A stretch of DNA of 64,000 nt from Adiantum capillus-veneris. Taxonomy: Eukaryota; Streptophyta; Polypodiopsida; Polypodiales; Pteridaceae. The DNA lies in NCBI GenBank assembly GCA_014529385.2, contig CM043967.1, positions 10,430,001 to 10,494,000 on the forward strand. The letters run 5' to 3'. Position numbers and translations under genes: made by a program. The notes under the pieces were generated by a model. That model saw only the letters and a program-made list of their open reading frames with translations. It ran no database searches and had not been told where the DNA came from. Below, in pieces: positions 1 to 11,408 of this stretch. How positions within the stretch are numbered: the stretch's first letter is position 1; each line of letters begins with the position of its first letter.

Positions 1-359
1 CTGAATAGAACTAGAAAGATAACTCTATCAAGAGAGTTAAGAGACTGTGTTTGATTGATTGATTGAAATGTGTTACAAAGGCGTTCTTATATAGGAACTG
101 AAGAGACATTACCATAGGTCAAGAGACATGACTCTATGTCAATAGTCGTGTCCTTCTGCTGTAGAGTTGTGACCCTTCGACGTAAAGGTGCAACCATTTG
201 CTCAAGAGGCATGGCTATTCACCGAACAGGTGCGACTCTTGAACAAAGAGACACATCCTTTGGAGAATCGGGGTCTCACATCTGGTGCATCTTCGTATCT
301 GCAAAAGAATCAAGTGAAGAAGTTAATACAAAGACAAAGAATACGTCACAATCGTGACA
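1..359 (-). repeat. 3' LTR, truncated by window edge
   Basis: Matches 29054-29403 at high similarity by eye, including the shared run starting ctagaaagataact and the terminal gtcacaatcgtgaca. On the minus strand the LTR begins TGTCACGATTGTGAC, directly after a polypurine tract, which marks it as the 3' LTR. Confidence 0.85.
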
Positions 360-376
360 TTCCCTCCCATTTAAAA
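360..376 (-). promoter_or_regulatory. Polypurine tract
   Basis: The plus strand reads ttccctcccatttaaaa; the minus strand is therefore a purine run (AAATGGGAGGGAA) abutting the LTR terminus TG. This is the plus-strand-synthesis primer position of an LTR retrotransposon and fixes the element's orientation as minus. Confidence 0.7.
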
Positions 377-491
377 TAAAACCTAGGGTAGTTGTAGAAA
401 CTCCGGGAGAAGGAAATGTATTGTTGTAGTGCTTCTGCATTCAAAGCTCTTTTTGTTAAGTCCCACGTCATGGCACTATCATTGACCATAA

Positions 492-1309
492 CTATTTTGC
501 CAAACTAAAAACTATGCCAAACTGAAAACTGATCATATCTGCAACTTGATTAGTGCCTTTGTCAAATTCATTTGTAACTTCGAGCTTTGTCCAAGAAAAG
601 ATTGAATCTTTATCTGCTTCAAGTGAAAATATTGGCAAACTTTTGTATTGAGTGATGACCGCTGGTTGGAAATCTGCAAGGTATTCCATTAATTTATCTG
701 GAATAGTAAAATCCTCCCAAAGGGATGTCGTAGATTGAGACAGAGTAGTGTTTGGAGGTATATCCATCTGTAAAGGTTTATCAATAGAACGAGTCATGTC
801 CAAAGATTCAGTTGCAGTGATTGAAGTCGTGCTGCAAGAGTCTGCATGTGATTTATCCTTAGCATCGCTGAAGGCAAGGACTGGAATCTTCAAGTTTGAA
901 GGATTATCATTCACCATAGCATCTGGTATCTGTTTAGAGACAAAGACATTATTTTGCAAGGGCGGTGACGAGGCGAATTTTTCTGCCTGGATCACGGCCG
1001 AAGAAAGGGTTATGTGCCGGTTGGTTGTCACACAAGAACTAGAATCTTCTGAATCTTCAGCTTTCTCAGCGGGTATTAAGGCTTCCAATTGAGAAGAAGG
1101 AGGTTGAGGGAGTTGTTGCCTCTTAGACCTCTGAAGAATCCTCTTGCACAAGGAAAGGATCAATAAATCTTCAACTTTACCACCATCGGACAAGAAAAAC
1201 TTAAATGTAGGACATGGCTCGCGAGGGGGAACTTGTCTAGCGTCGCGGCATTCAGGACTGAGTACTCGACTAGGGTCGGATATATGTGCCACTAAGTAAG
1301 CCCATCTTG
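492..1309 (-). pseudogene. C-terminal part of the LTR element's single ORF (unknown protein)
   Basis: Minus-strand reading frame of about 272 codons ending at 492. It is rich in Ser, Pro, Asp and Glu and has no domain I recognise. It opens at the LINE insertion site and is continuous in frame with the N-terminal part at 26894-27276: joining at the 16-bp TSD gives ...KKKSVIS-RWAYLVAHISD.... The joined frame would be about 400 codons with two nonsense codons, both in the N-terminal part. The segment around SPECRDARQVPPREP and FKFFLSDGGKVEDLLIL reads like a folded domain followed by a low-complexity acidic tail. It may be a captured host fragment or a diverged gag C-terminus; the sequence does not decide. 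Confidence 0.5.
1294..1309. repeat. Target-site duplication of LINE copy 1 (left)
   Basis: aagtaagcccatcttg is repeated perfectly at 26894-26909, directly after the LINE poly(A). It proves that 1310-26893 is one insertion unit with later nested insertions inside it. Confidence 0.95.
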
Positions 1310-1742
1310 GAACTCGAGTTATACTGACGCGCTCGCTACTGCTGCTAGCACCCCCCACCCCCTGTCGCCATCGCTCCCCCCCCCCCTCTTCGCTGCCCTC
1401 CCCCTCGGCTTCCCTCGCGTTGTCCCCCTGCCTGCCTTTCGCATGCGGCATCCTTGCTACCCCCTGCGCAGCAGCCTTGCCCGCCTAGGTCGCTGCCTGC
1501 CCGGTGCCTTCTCACGCTGCCACCCCCCCCGCTGCCCCCACCCGCTTCCATTTCGAGCCCTCCCCCCCGCCTTCCTTCCCCGTCCCGGTCTTCGCTCGAT
1601 TAATTTCCCCTTCTCCACTGTTCTCTTCGCTTTATGCCTTTTTTTTTTCCGAAGGTTATCTGCAACTGGCTCTGGCAGTGCTTGGCGCGTTTTGTTGCAG
1701 GAAATTCCTCCATCCGCTTCTCCGCCACAGTAGTAGACACAG

Positions 1743-3596
1743 ATGGAGGCTCCAGCTCCGCCACAGAGGGACTCGTTCGAAGCCCCCTCGCCCGACCCCG
1801 CTGAGCCCACCATTCGACTTGCTCTTCCACTGACAGAGCAAGCGAGCCTAGCCGTAGAGGTAGAGCGCTTGCAGGCGACTTCTGTCATCTGCAAGATTCT
1901 CGGCACCCGGCCCAGCAGAGGAGAGCTGCGTGACCTTCTCCAGGCCCGCCTTCTCGCAGAGGTAGGCAAGATCTTGGACGTACAGATACTCGGACGAGGT
2001 TACTATCAGATCGAGTTTGAGACCTCCGAGATGGCGTCCAAGGTCATCGCCATGAGTCCTTTGACCATCCGAGCAGCTCGAGCCTACTTTCGACAGTGGA
2101 GACATGGTTTTGACCCTGCTTCAGATGTTCTGGTAGAGGAGGCAGACATCCTTATCTCCGTCTGCTTTCTTGGTTTGCGGAGGGAGTACTTACCACTTTT
2201 GTCGAGGATAGGCTCAACCATTGGGATTGTCCTGGAGACACCTCGCACGACAGCCTCAGTAGTTGCCAAGGTGGCTGGCATTCCCTCAGTTCGCGTTCTG
2301 GTTAGGGACACTCACGCGCTCTCAAAGGTCATTCTTCTGCCTCGGGTGAGTGGGGGTTGGTTTAGACAGAGCGTGGAGTATTCGGGCCTCTCGAACCAGT
2401 GCTTCATTTGTCGATAGATGAGCCATCTTGCGAAGGCCTGTCCACGGAGGAGGCCTCGACCTACGCCACAGATTCAGCCCTAGCCTGCAAGGACTGGCCA
2501 GCAGCCACAGACAGGAAAACAACGCACACTTGTAGAGCCACCCTCCAAGCCTGGGGCTCCAGTGGAGGAGGGATGGCAACAGGTCTGTGGTCGACGACGG
2601 CAGGGGCCACAGTGACAGCCAGGGACTCAGAGTGGTCCTCAGGCGCCTACCCAGCAAGATTGGGTTCCCACAGGGAACTGTTTCGGTCCTCTTGAGCAGG
2701 ATGAGGTCCCTGCTCCAGCCCCCACCCCAGCTTCACCCTCGACAGCCCCTCCCCCCCTCCTCATCATCCTGCCCCCCACCTCCTGCTCCCGCCGCCTCTT
2801 CCCCCCGCCCCTCTACCTCTGCCACTCCCCCCCGCCCCTCTTCTCCACCTCTTCCCCCTGCTCCTACTCCCTCCCCCTCCCGCTCCAGTTCTTCAGCCGA
2901 CCCAGGGGGCAGGGCCATCTCCGGCTGCTAGGAGATCTCTTGGCAGCGCCTTTGCCACGAGTTGCTTGGCGAGAGAGGGACAACCTTTCTTGCGACCCCC
3001 TCTACAGGTACAGATGTCTCCCCTTGCAGCTATCCCTCGTGGTCTGACGAGCATCAACATCCGACGCCGATGGAACTTCTTCGACTACGACTTTACTCGT
3101 TTTCTCGGCGACCCCTCAGCAGACCATGAGGCGGCCTGCTTCAGGGTCCATGTTCAGTTCCTTGCAGCTAGGGGGACAGAGGCCTTGGACTCAGTGGTTG
3201 GCTTCTCGGTTGGCTTCTCTTTTCCCCTTTGCGGCAGGGACCAGTTTGAGTGGACTCTCGACTCAGTGTTGGGGTGGTTGCACACACGGGTCCTAGAGTT
3301 CTCTCACCACATGGGAGAACTAGGAGTTGCAAACATGCTTCAGACTTGTGGCCATTGGCCAAGTTTGCAGTGAAACCTCCAGATACAGCAGGATGTAGAC
3401 ACATCGTGGTTTACTTCTTTGCCGATACACAGTGTTTGCCATGCTATGTACACATTCATGAGGACTCCTGGACAGAGGAGGTTGCATTACGTACGGCTCG
3501 CTCTGCTTGGCTTGGGCCAGGCACTCGTTGCAGTCACGCCTATCTAGAGGACGCTTGGATGCAGATTACTCCCCATCCAAGCCAGCCTCGAAGATA
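1743..3596 (+). pseudogene. LINE ORF1: DUF4283-like RNA-binding protein with CCHC knuckle, broken
   Basis: Starts MEAPAPPQRDS; the same start is kept in the copy at 39360. Residues about 45-200 resemble the plant LINE ORF1 DUF4283 domain (LGRGYYQIEFET, FRQWRHGFDP, LPLLSRIGSTIG), ending in SVEYSGLSNQCFIC, the first half of a CCHC knuckle. A TAG at 2416 interrupts the knuckle where the sister copy has CAG (ICKQMGHMAKAC). Further on are a Pro/Ser-rich linker (about 2700-2930) and a C-terminal domain (from 2966: NIRRRWNFFDYDFTRFLGD...), with a frameshift near 3350 before KFAVKPPDTAGCRHIVV. ORF1 proteins of this type coat LINE RNA; this copy cannot make a full protein. Confidence 0.8.
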
Positions 3597-3619
3597 GCCC
3601 GTTTAGCTGCTGCGGCAAC

Positions 3620-4088
3620 CATAGTTACCCGGAACAGGAACGGGGAACGGGGAACGGGAACGGGAGGGTCCGGAATGGGACGGGAACGGGGAGGAGGGGA
3701 GATCGAAACGGGAACGGGGCCTGAACGGTCCACCTAGAGTAAGGCTTGAATTACCTCCATTCAGCTTAGTCCCAAATAAACTCCTAAACAACCCCAAAAC
3801 TGCCCCCTAACCTACCCTCAAACTGCACCAAATATGTTCCCCGAATAGCCCCAAATCTGTCCCCAAAAGCTCACTTTTTCCCCCCAAATGCCTACTTTTG
3901 CCCGTCCCGCCCCGCGTTTCGCCGTTCCACCTCATGTTCTGTCTCGTTCCCCCCATTCCGGAACACCGTTCCGGTTACACCCCGTTTCGGAACGGCGTTC
4001 TGTTCCCATCTCCGTTTCAGGAACGGGACTCGTCTGGAACGCCGTTTCGGAACGTTGGGCTGTGTTCCTCCCGTTCCCTGTTACACTG
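3620..4088. mobile_element. Short hAT-like non-autonomous element (469 bp)
   Basis: Interrupts the ORF1-ORF2 junction of LINE copy 1 and is absent from the LINE at 51167-57035. It is flanked by an 8-bp duplication with one mismatch (gcggcaac 3612-3619, gcggcagc 4089-4096). Ends are catagttacccgg and, on the other strand, cagtgtaacaggg, resembling the ends of the full hATs in this window (catagttac). The interior is GGAACGGG-type repeats on the left and their complement on the right, and could fold on itself. No coding capacity was seen. Confidence 0.75.
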
Positions 4089-4425
4089 GCGGCAGCATCT
4101 GTTCTCTCTCGCTCCCCATGAGGATCGTCTCATGGAACGTGCAGAGACTTGGTGGGCCCCAGTTTTAGCTTCAGCGGGGCCGACTGCGTCAGGAGCTTCA
4201 GCGCTGCCTTGTGGGAGGAGAGATTGATCTCCTTATGCTACAGGAGCACCATTTGTGTAAGAGCACATTAGACGTTGTGGTCAGCTCTTGCGTGGACGTT
4301 ATGATACCTTTTGGTCAGTTGCTTTTGGACCTGGAGGCATCCAGGGTGGGGTATGTATGACTATCGCGGATTCTTTGCAGTAGGCCATTGTGGGCAGAGG
4401 GGTTATTGTGTCAAGCAGGGCTCAG

Positions 4426-7400
4426 TGGATCACTATGCAGGTTCAGGGTTGCCCTGTGGGCTTCTTGAACATCTATGCGCCCAATGTGGCGAGTGCACGA
4501 GCAGAGTTCTGGTCACAGATAGTTGAGTCTCTGCCACAAGTAGAGCATTGGTGCATAGGGGGGGACTTCAACATGCTGGAGGACCCTTCTGACAGGATTG
4601 GTAGTAGCCATGCTACTGTGCATGGAGTTGAGCTGGCAGCTTGGGAGAGGTTTTGCATGATTGTGAGGGTCTCGGATGCGTGGCAGCACTCTAGTTTTGT
4701 GAGGCCCTTAGACAGCCTAGCCTTCTCTCGTTCGGACCGCAGAGTGGGAGGAGTGAATCTATCGCGGATAGATCGCTTCTACATTAGTGACCATTTTAGT
4801 GACTTGGGTGGGACAGTTTGCAATCTGGCAGGGACTTCCTTCTCGGACCATGCACCAGTGATCCTCACAGTGGCAGACAGGCAGAGAAGGGGGAGCACGA
4901 TGCTTCGTATCCCAGAGAGGGTCTTGCTGGACTCTGCACTCAGAGAGAGAGTTGAGGCTCTCTAGACAGAGAGCTTGGACATGCAGGATTCTCCTGCTGA
5001 CAGAGTGGCCAGGACTAGCTCAGATTAGTCGGTTCTTTCTCCAGGAGTCTTTGGCTTGCCTGGCTGCAGCGAGAGAGGAGGAGCAGCTTCTTAGACGGGG
5101 CATTGCTTCGTTGCAGAGGATGTAGGAGCAACATCCAGACAGTCCTTGGTTGGAGGAGCAGCTACAGTAGGCTCGCCAGGAGCTTGTTAGCACAGAGGAG
5201 CGGCGACATGAGTTTGCCTTCCATCGACAGGCATCTCAGTGCACTCAGGTGGGTGACAGAGTGACTGGTGCTTTCTTCGAGGTAGTGGGACCTCGGCATG
5301 TGCATGCCAAGGTCAGTCAGTTGAGGAGGCCCGATGGGTTAGTTGCTTCTGATCTAGAGGACATGCGTGCAGTTGCTACAGACTTTTACCCTACTGTCAG
5401 TGGATCACTATGCAGGTTCAGGGTTGCCCTGTGGGCTTCTTGAACATCTATGCGCCCAATGTGGCGAGTGCACGGGCAGAGTTCTGGTCACAGATAGTTG
5501 AGTCTCTGCCACAGGCAGAGCATTGGTGCATAGGGGGGGACTTCAACATGCTGGAGGACCCTTCTGACAGGATTGGTAGTAGCCATGCTACTGTGCATGG
5601 AGTTGAGCTGGCAGCTTGGGAGAGGTTTTGCATGATTGTGAGGGTCTCGGATGCGTGGCAGCACTCTAGTTTTGTGAGGCCCTTAGACAGCCTAGCCTTC
5701 TCTCGTTCGGACCGCAGAGTGGGAGGAGTGAATCTATCACGGATAGATCGCTTCTACATTAGTGACCATTTTAGTGACTTGGGTGGGACAGTTTGCAATC
5801 TGGCAGGGACTTCCTTCTCGGACCATGCACCAGTGATCCTCACAGTGGCAGACAGGCAGAGAAGGGGGAGCACGATGCTTCGCATCCCAGAGAGGGTCTT
5901 GCTGGACTCTGCACTCAAAGAGAGAGTTGAGGCTCTCTAGACAGAGAGCTTGGACATGCAGGATTCTCTTGCTGACAGAGTGGCCAGGACTAGCTCAGAT
6001 TAGTCGGCTCTTTCTCCAGGAGTCTTTGGCTTGCCTGGCTGCAGTGAGAGAGGAGGAGCAGCTTCTTAGACGGGGCATTGCTTCGTTGCAGAGGATGTAG
6101 GAGCAACATCCAGACAGTCCTTGGTTGGAGGAGCAGCTACAGTAGGCTCGCCAGGAGCTTGTTAGCACAGAGGAGCGGCGACATGAGTTTGCCTTCCATC
6201 GACAGGCATCTCAGTGCACTCAGGTGGGTGACAGAGTGACTGGTGCTTTCTTCGAGGTAGTGGGACCTCGGCATGTGCATGCCAAGGTCAGTCAGTTGAG
6301 GAGGCCCGATGGGTTAGTTGCTTCTGATCTAGAGGACATGCGTGCAGTTGCTACAGACTTTTACCCTACTGTCAGTGGATCACTATGCAGGTTCAGGGTT
6401 GCCCTGTGGGCTTCTTGAACATCTATGCGCCCAATGTGGCGAGTGCACGAGCAGAGTTCTGGTCACAGATAGTTGAGTCTCTGCCACAGGCAGAGCATTG
6501 GTGCATAGGGGGGGACTTCAACATGCTGGAGGACCCTTCTGACAGGATTGGTAGTAGCCATGCTACTGTGCATGGAGTTGAGCTGGCAGCTTGGGAGAGG
6601 TTTTGCATGACTGTGAGGGTCTCGGATGCGTGGCAACACTCTAGTTTTGTGAGGCCCTTAGACAGCCTAGCCTTCTCTCGTTCGGACCGCAGAGTGGGAG
6701 GAGTGAATCTATCACGGATAGATCGCTTCTACATTAGTGACCATTTTAGTGACTTGGGTGGGACAGTTTGCAATCTGGCAGGGACTTCCTTCTCGGACCA
6801 TGCACCAGTGATCCTCACAGTGGCAGACAGGCAGAGAAGGGGGAGCACGATGCTTCGCATCCCAGAGAGGGTCTTGCTGGACTCTGCACTCAAAGAGAGA
6901 GTTGAGGCTCTCTAGACAGAGAGCTTGGACATGCAGGATTCTCTTGCTGACAGAGTGGCCAGGACTAGCTCAGATTAGTCGGCTCTTTCTCCAGGAGTCT
7001 TTGGCTTGCCTGGCTGCAGTGAGAGAGGAGGAGCAGCTTCTTAGACGGGGCATTGCTTCGTTGCAGAGGATGTAGGAGCAACATCCAGACAGTCCTTGGT
7101 TGGAGGAGCAGCTACAGTAGGCTCGCCAGGAGCTTGTTAGCACAGAGGAGCGGCGACATGAGTTTGCCTTCCATCGACAGGCATCTCAGTGCACTCAGGT
7201 GGGTGACAGAGTGACTGGTGCTTTCTTCGAGGTAGTGGGACCTCGGCATGTGCATGCCAAGGTCAGTCAGTTGAGGAGGCCCGATGGGTTAGTTGCTTCT
7301 GATCTAGAGGACATGCGTGCAGTTGCTACAGACTTTTACCCTACTGTCAGTGGATCACTATGCAGGTTCAGGGTTGCCCTGTGGGCTTCTTGAACATCTA

Positions 7401-8325
7401 TGCGCCCAATGTGGCGAGTGCACGAGCAGAGTTCTAGTCACAGATAGTTGAGTCTCTGCCACAGGCAGAGCATTGGTGCATAGGGGGGGACTTCAACATG
7501 CTGGAGGACCCTTCTGACAGGATTGGTAGTAGCCATGCTACTGTGCATGGAGTTGAGCTGGCAGCTTGGGAGAGGTTTTGCATGACTGTGAGGGTCTCGG
7601 ATGCGTGGCAACACTCTAGTTTTGTGAGGCCCTTAGACAGCCTAGCCTTCTCTCGTTCGGACCGCAGAGTGGGAGGAGTGAATCTATCACGGATAGATCG
7701 CTTCTACATTAGTGACCATTTTAGTGACTTGGGTGGGACAGTTTGCAATCTGGCAGGGACTTCCTTCTCGGACCATGCACTAGTGATCCTCACAGTGGCA
7801 GACAGGCAGAGAAGGGGGAGCACAATGCTTCGCATCCCAGAGAGGGTCTTGCTGGACTCTGCACTCAAAGAGAGAGTTGAGGCTCTCTAGACAGAGAGCT
7901 TGGACATGCAGGATTCTCTTGCTGACAGAGTGGCCAGGACTAGCTCAGATTAGTCGGCTCTTTCTCCAGGAGTCTTTGGCTTGCCTGGCTGCAGCGAGAG
8001 AGGAGGAGCAGCTTCTTAGACGGGGCATTGCTTCGTTGCAGAGGATGTAGGAGCAACATCCAGACAGTCCTTGGTTGGAGGAGCAGCTATAGTAGGCTCG
8101 CCAGGAGCTTGTTAGCACAGAGGAGTGGCGACATGAGTTTGCCTTCCATCGACAGGCATCTCAGTGCACTCAGGTGGGTGACAGAGTGACTGGTGCTTTC
8201 TTCGAGGCAGTGGGACCTCGGCATGTGCATGCCAAGGTCAGTCAGTTGAGGAGGCCCGATGGGTTAGTTGCTTCTGATCTAGAGGACATGCGTGCAGTTG
8301 CTACAGACTTTTACCCTACTGTCAG
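4426..8325. repeat. Four tandem 975-bp units inside LINE ORF2
   Basis: Units 4426-5400, 5401-6375, 6376-7350 and 7351-8325 are nearly identical. Each runs from mid-endonuclease (tggatcactatgcaggttc) to the endonuclease-RT linker (ttttaccctactgtcag). The outer junctions share TCAG: ctcag before unit 1, gtcag at each internal joint, and gtcag followed by normal LINE sequence after unit 4. Unit-specific substitutions exist: atcgcggata only in unit 1, catgactgtg in units 3 and 4, gttctagtc only in unit 4. Sister LINEs have one copy of this segment. Confidence 0.95.
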
Positions 8326-8502
8326 CAGAGCCTCAGTCAGAGCGTCAGGATGCATGCAGGGAGCAGGTGTGGGCACAGATGCCTTGCCTTGTGACTAAGG
8401 AGATGCGTCAGAGGCTTGAGCTGCCACTTCAGCTTGAGGAGTTGCACATGGCTCTTAGTGCACTCCCCGGTGGTAGCTGTCTAGGTGAGGATGGCTTGAC
8501 TC

Positions 8503-8655
8503 CATAGTAACAGGGGACGCCCTTTTTCGGGCTTCCTGTCCCCACTTTTCCGTCCCCACTTGCCGTCCCTCTCTCTTTTTTACACTAAAAATCCATTTCA
8601 GCCCCGTCCCCCGTCCCCCATTCCCCCGTCCCGGAATGCGTCCCTTGTGACTATG
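8503..8655. mobile_element. 153-bp hAT-type MITE
   Basis: Inserted in LINE copy 1 between perfect 8-bp duplications cttgactc (8495-8502 and 8656-8663). Termini are catagtaacaggggacg and, on the other strand, catagtcacaagggacg, closely related to the ends of the hATs at 15144 and 21667. The interior has short runs of ccgtcccc and no ORF. Removing it restores the RT-linker reading GLTPSxFLEY seen in the LINE at 40474-40782. Confidence 0.88.
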
Positions 8656-11408
8656 CTTGACTCCCAGTTTTTTCTTGGAGTACTAGGACTTGCTTGGCCC
8701 AGATCTCTGTAGTGCTTTTCAGTACATCTTGCACACAGGAGAGATGCTTGACAACTTGAGTGAGGGTCTGATCTACCTCATTCCCAAGGAGGGTGGCTCC
8801 TTGGATGAGATTCGACTTTGGCGCCCCATCACCATCCTCAACTCAGCCTACAAAAGTCTTGCCAAGGCTTTGAGTTTGAGGATCCAGCCACTTCTAGAGA
8901 GCCTTATACATGGGACGCAGACAGGTTTTGTCAAGGAGCGCAGTATCCTTGACAACATCTTTACTTTTTGGGAGGCTTCTGCCTTAGCGTGGTTCCTTGG
9001 TGAGGATCTGGTGATTCTTCTTCTCGATTTTGAGAAGGCCTACGATAGAGTTGACTGGGACTTTCTGGAGGGCACTCTACGCAAGATGGGCTTCTCAGAT
9101 GCTTGGATCAGAGGGGTGTCAGCTTTTATAGACGGGCACACAGTCAGGTACTTTTGTTAGGAGGTAGAGGTGATCGTTTCATGCTCACACGTTCGGTCAG
9201 AGAGGGCTGCCCTCTTGCCCCCTTCCTCTTTCTATTCTATGCTGAGGCAATGAGCAGGTTTTTGGTGTCGCAGCAGGTTGGTTTACGAGGCTTAGCACTC
9301 TCTATTCGGGGGGATGAGCTACTGGACGTTGAGTTTGCTGACGACTCAGCCTTGTACTTGGATGGCTAGGAGGCCAACCTTCACAGGTGTGAGCAGACCT
9401 TCTATTGTGCATCTGGCGCACTGATCAACTGGAGAAAGACAGTGGCTTTCTCGGTTGGTAGTGCTCCTATGCTCGATTGGATGCCAGGTGAGGGTTTCAC
9501 GTGGATTCCCCCAGGGACTGCAGTTCGGTACTTGGGCTGTCAGGTTGGTTTGGACTTGTCTCCCGAGCAGCAGATTGCTCCCCTCCTCCTGTCTATCAAG
9601 AGGAAGTTGCTACATTGGAGCTCCGCACGACTTTCTTTGGCTGGCAGAGTTGTAGTGGCCAACCAGGTGTTGTTGGCTACTATGTGGTACATGACTTCTT
9701 GCTGGATCCTCTCGAGTTCTTGTATCAGCCAGGTAGAGCGGCTGATCAGGAATTTCCTTTGGTCAGGGCGAGACACACTGACAGCCCGGGCCAAAGTGGC
9801 TTGGCAGGTCATCGCTCTTCCTTGTTCACAGGGAGGGCTAGGGATCATAGACCCAGCACAGCAGAGCAGAGCCCTTCTGGGGAAGTTCATCGTCCGAGGT
9901 CTACTTCCAGGTGAGGAGCCCTGGAAGGAGCTCTTGTTACAGCGGCTTCGTGCTGGGGTACCTCAGGCAGGAGGCCCCTGGAAACCTTCGACTAGATGGA
10001 TCTTCACAGAGATGCGCAGAGTTGGTTTGAGCAGGAGATTGGAGGATCGCTTCGCTGTGGGGTTGCTTCGATCCTGGGAGCACCTGCGGCGAGGCTCGGA
10101 GCTGCGTCAGCCTACTTGTACGGAGGAGCGTTTGCGACAGTCCCTTGTTTGGAACCCCATGGTTTGCACTCAGAGAGGTCACTTGGTTGGTAGTCGGTCT
10201 CATGTTTCCTGGGGTGCCATGGCAGTGGGTCCTGCACGCTCTTTAGGTGACTAGTTATAGTTTTCAGGCCTGTCAGAGGAGCTACATGGCCTTCAGCTCT
10301 ACAGGGCATGAGAGGGGTGTAGGCATGTGCCAGGACATCTCAGAGGCAGTACTAGCTGAGTGGCTCACGCCTCTCGAGTCAGCGGCGCCCAGATGGATGG
10401 GAGCCTTCACACGACTGGAGGTCCTCATCTTTGTTCGGGCTTGCTTGGAGACTATTCCTTCCCTGTTTTTCGAGCTACAGGGTGAGAGACGCTTACAGCG
10501 AGTTGCAGTAGAGGCCCTGCAGGTGGCAGAGTGCTGTTTTCAGAGGATCCGAGTGGTGGGCATCTGTGAAAGGACTTGTGTCATCGATCCCAACCTAGCT
10601 GCTCTTGAGAGTGGACATTGGAGACTGTGGGCTTGGGAGTGCTGTCCACTGGCACGAGTACAGTGGGATCCTGGAGAGTGGCTTTGGAGGATACCGTCTC
10701 TTCAGCAGACCACCCAGGTGTCCCTTTCTTTCAGTACACTGTCCGACTGGGACATCACATAATGGCAGCACAGAGAGAGGCTCGCCCTGCTGCAGCACCT
10801 CATTGATAGGAGGAGGATCTCAGAGCTGAGTTCTTGACAGCGTTTTGGGAGAGGTTGTGGGATTCCAGACTGTCGAGGCGAGTCACTTTGTTTCAGTGGC
10901 TGGTAGCACACAGAGCTACAGCAGTTGGAAGCTGGTTTGTGCATAGTGGTCTCTTGTCCGCATGCATAGCTTGTGACCATCTTGTGGAGAGTCAGCGTCA
11001 CTGTCTTTGGGACTATCCCTTGGCACAACAAGTGTGGCTGCGTGTTCTTCGGCTGATGCCCGCTCTTTCCACGGCTTAACAGTACACGTGGGGGGCAGCT
11101 GCTTGGTCCACTCTCACAGGCCCGGCACTTTAGTTTGAACTATCATCCACCAGCAGGATGATAGTGATGCAGGGGGGGCGACCTACACTCCAGCCTGCCC
11201 CACAGAGCTTACTCCACAGGAGTGGTGCAGTGAGAGAGAGGTGTGTTGGGAGCTCATCAATGGCCTGACACTCTGGTTCATCTGGCGGGCCCGTTGCTTC
11301 TGCATCTTTGAGGCTCTCCCTGTACCACCAGCAGAGACTGTTCGAGACTTTTGGCTTGAGCTGGTCCATACTCTCAGCGGACAGTTTGAGAGACTCCAGG
11401 CAGTTCCG

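Larger units (their letters stand above)
4119..11408 (+). pseudogene. LINE ORF2: endonuclease-reverse transcriptase, broken (5' part)
   Basis: Starts MRIVSWNVQRLGG at the AP-endonuclease-like domain (LMLQEHHL, IGGDFNMLEDPSDR, SFSDHAPVIL). RT follows at about 8690-10250: LIYLIPKEGGSLDEIRLWRP, LILLLDFEKAYDRVDWDFL (first catalytic Asp), REGCPLAPFLF, and FADDSALYLDG (the DD pair). A zf-RVT-like C-terminal region is at about 10830-11080 (RVTLFQWLVAHRATAVGSW, CIACDHLVES, RHCLWDYP). Breaks include a frameshift after the first endonuclease block, TAG or TGA stops in every 975-bp unit, the hAT-like insertion at 8503, a TAG after DSALYLDG at 9367, and the chromovirus at 11409. The layout is that of plant L1 ORF2. 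The product would nick target DNA and prime cDNA synthesis on it; this copy is inactive. Confidence 0.85.

Noticed and set aside
492-1451. Minus-strand frame of 319 codons as one gene starting at 1451
   Set aside because: Its first 47 codons lie in the LINE's GC-rich 5' region beyond the TSD at 1294-1309, so the start is an accident of the insertion.
1345-2105. Several overlapping Gly/Arg- and Pro-rich frames in the LINE 5' region
   Set aside because: They are produced by GC-rich low-complexity DNA; only the frame from 1743 has domain support and is kept in a sister copy.
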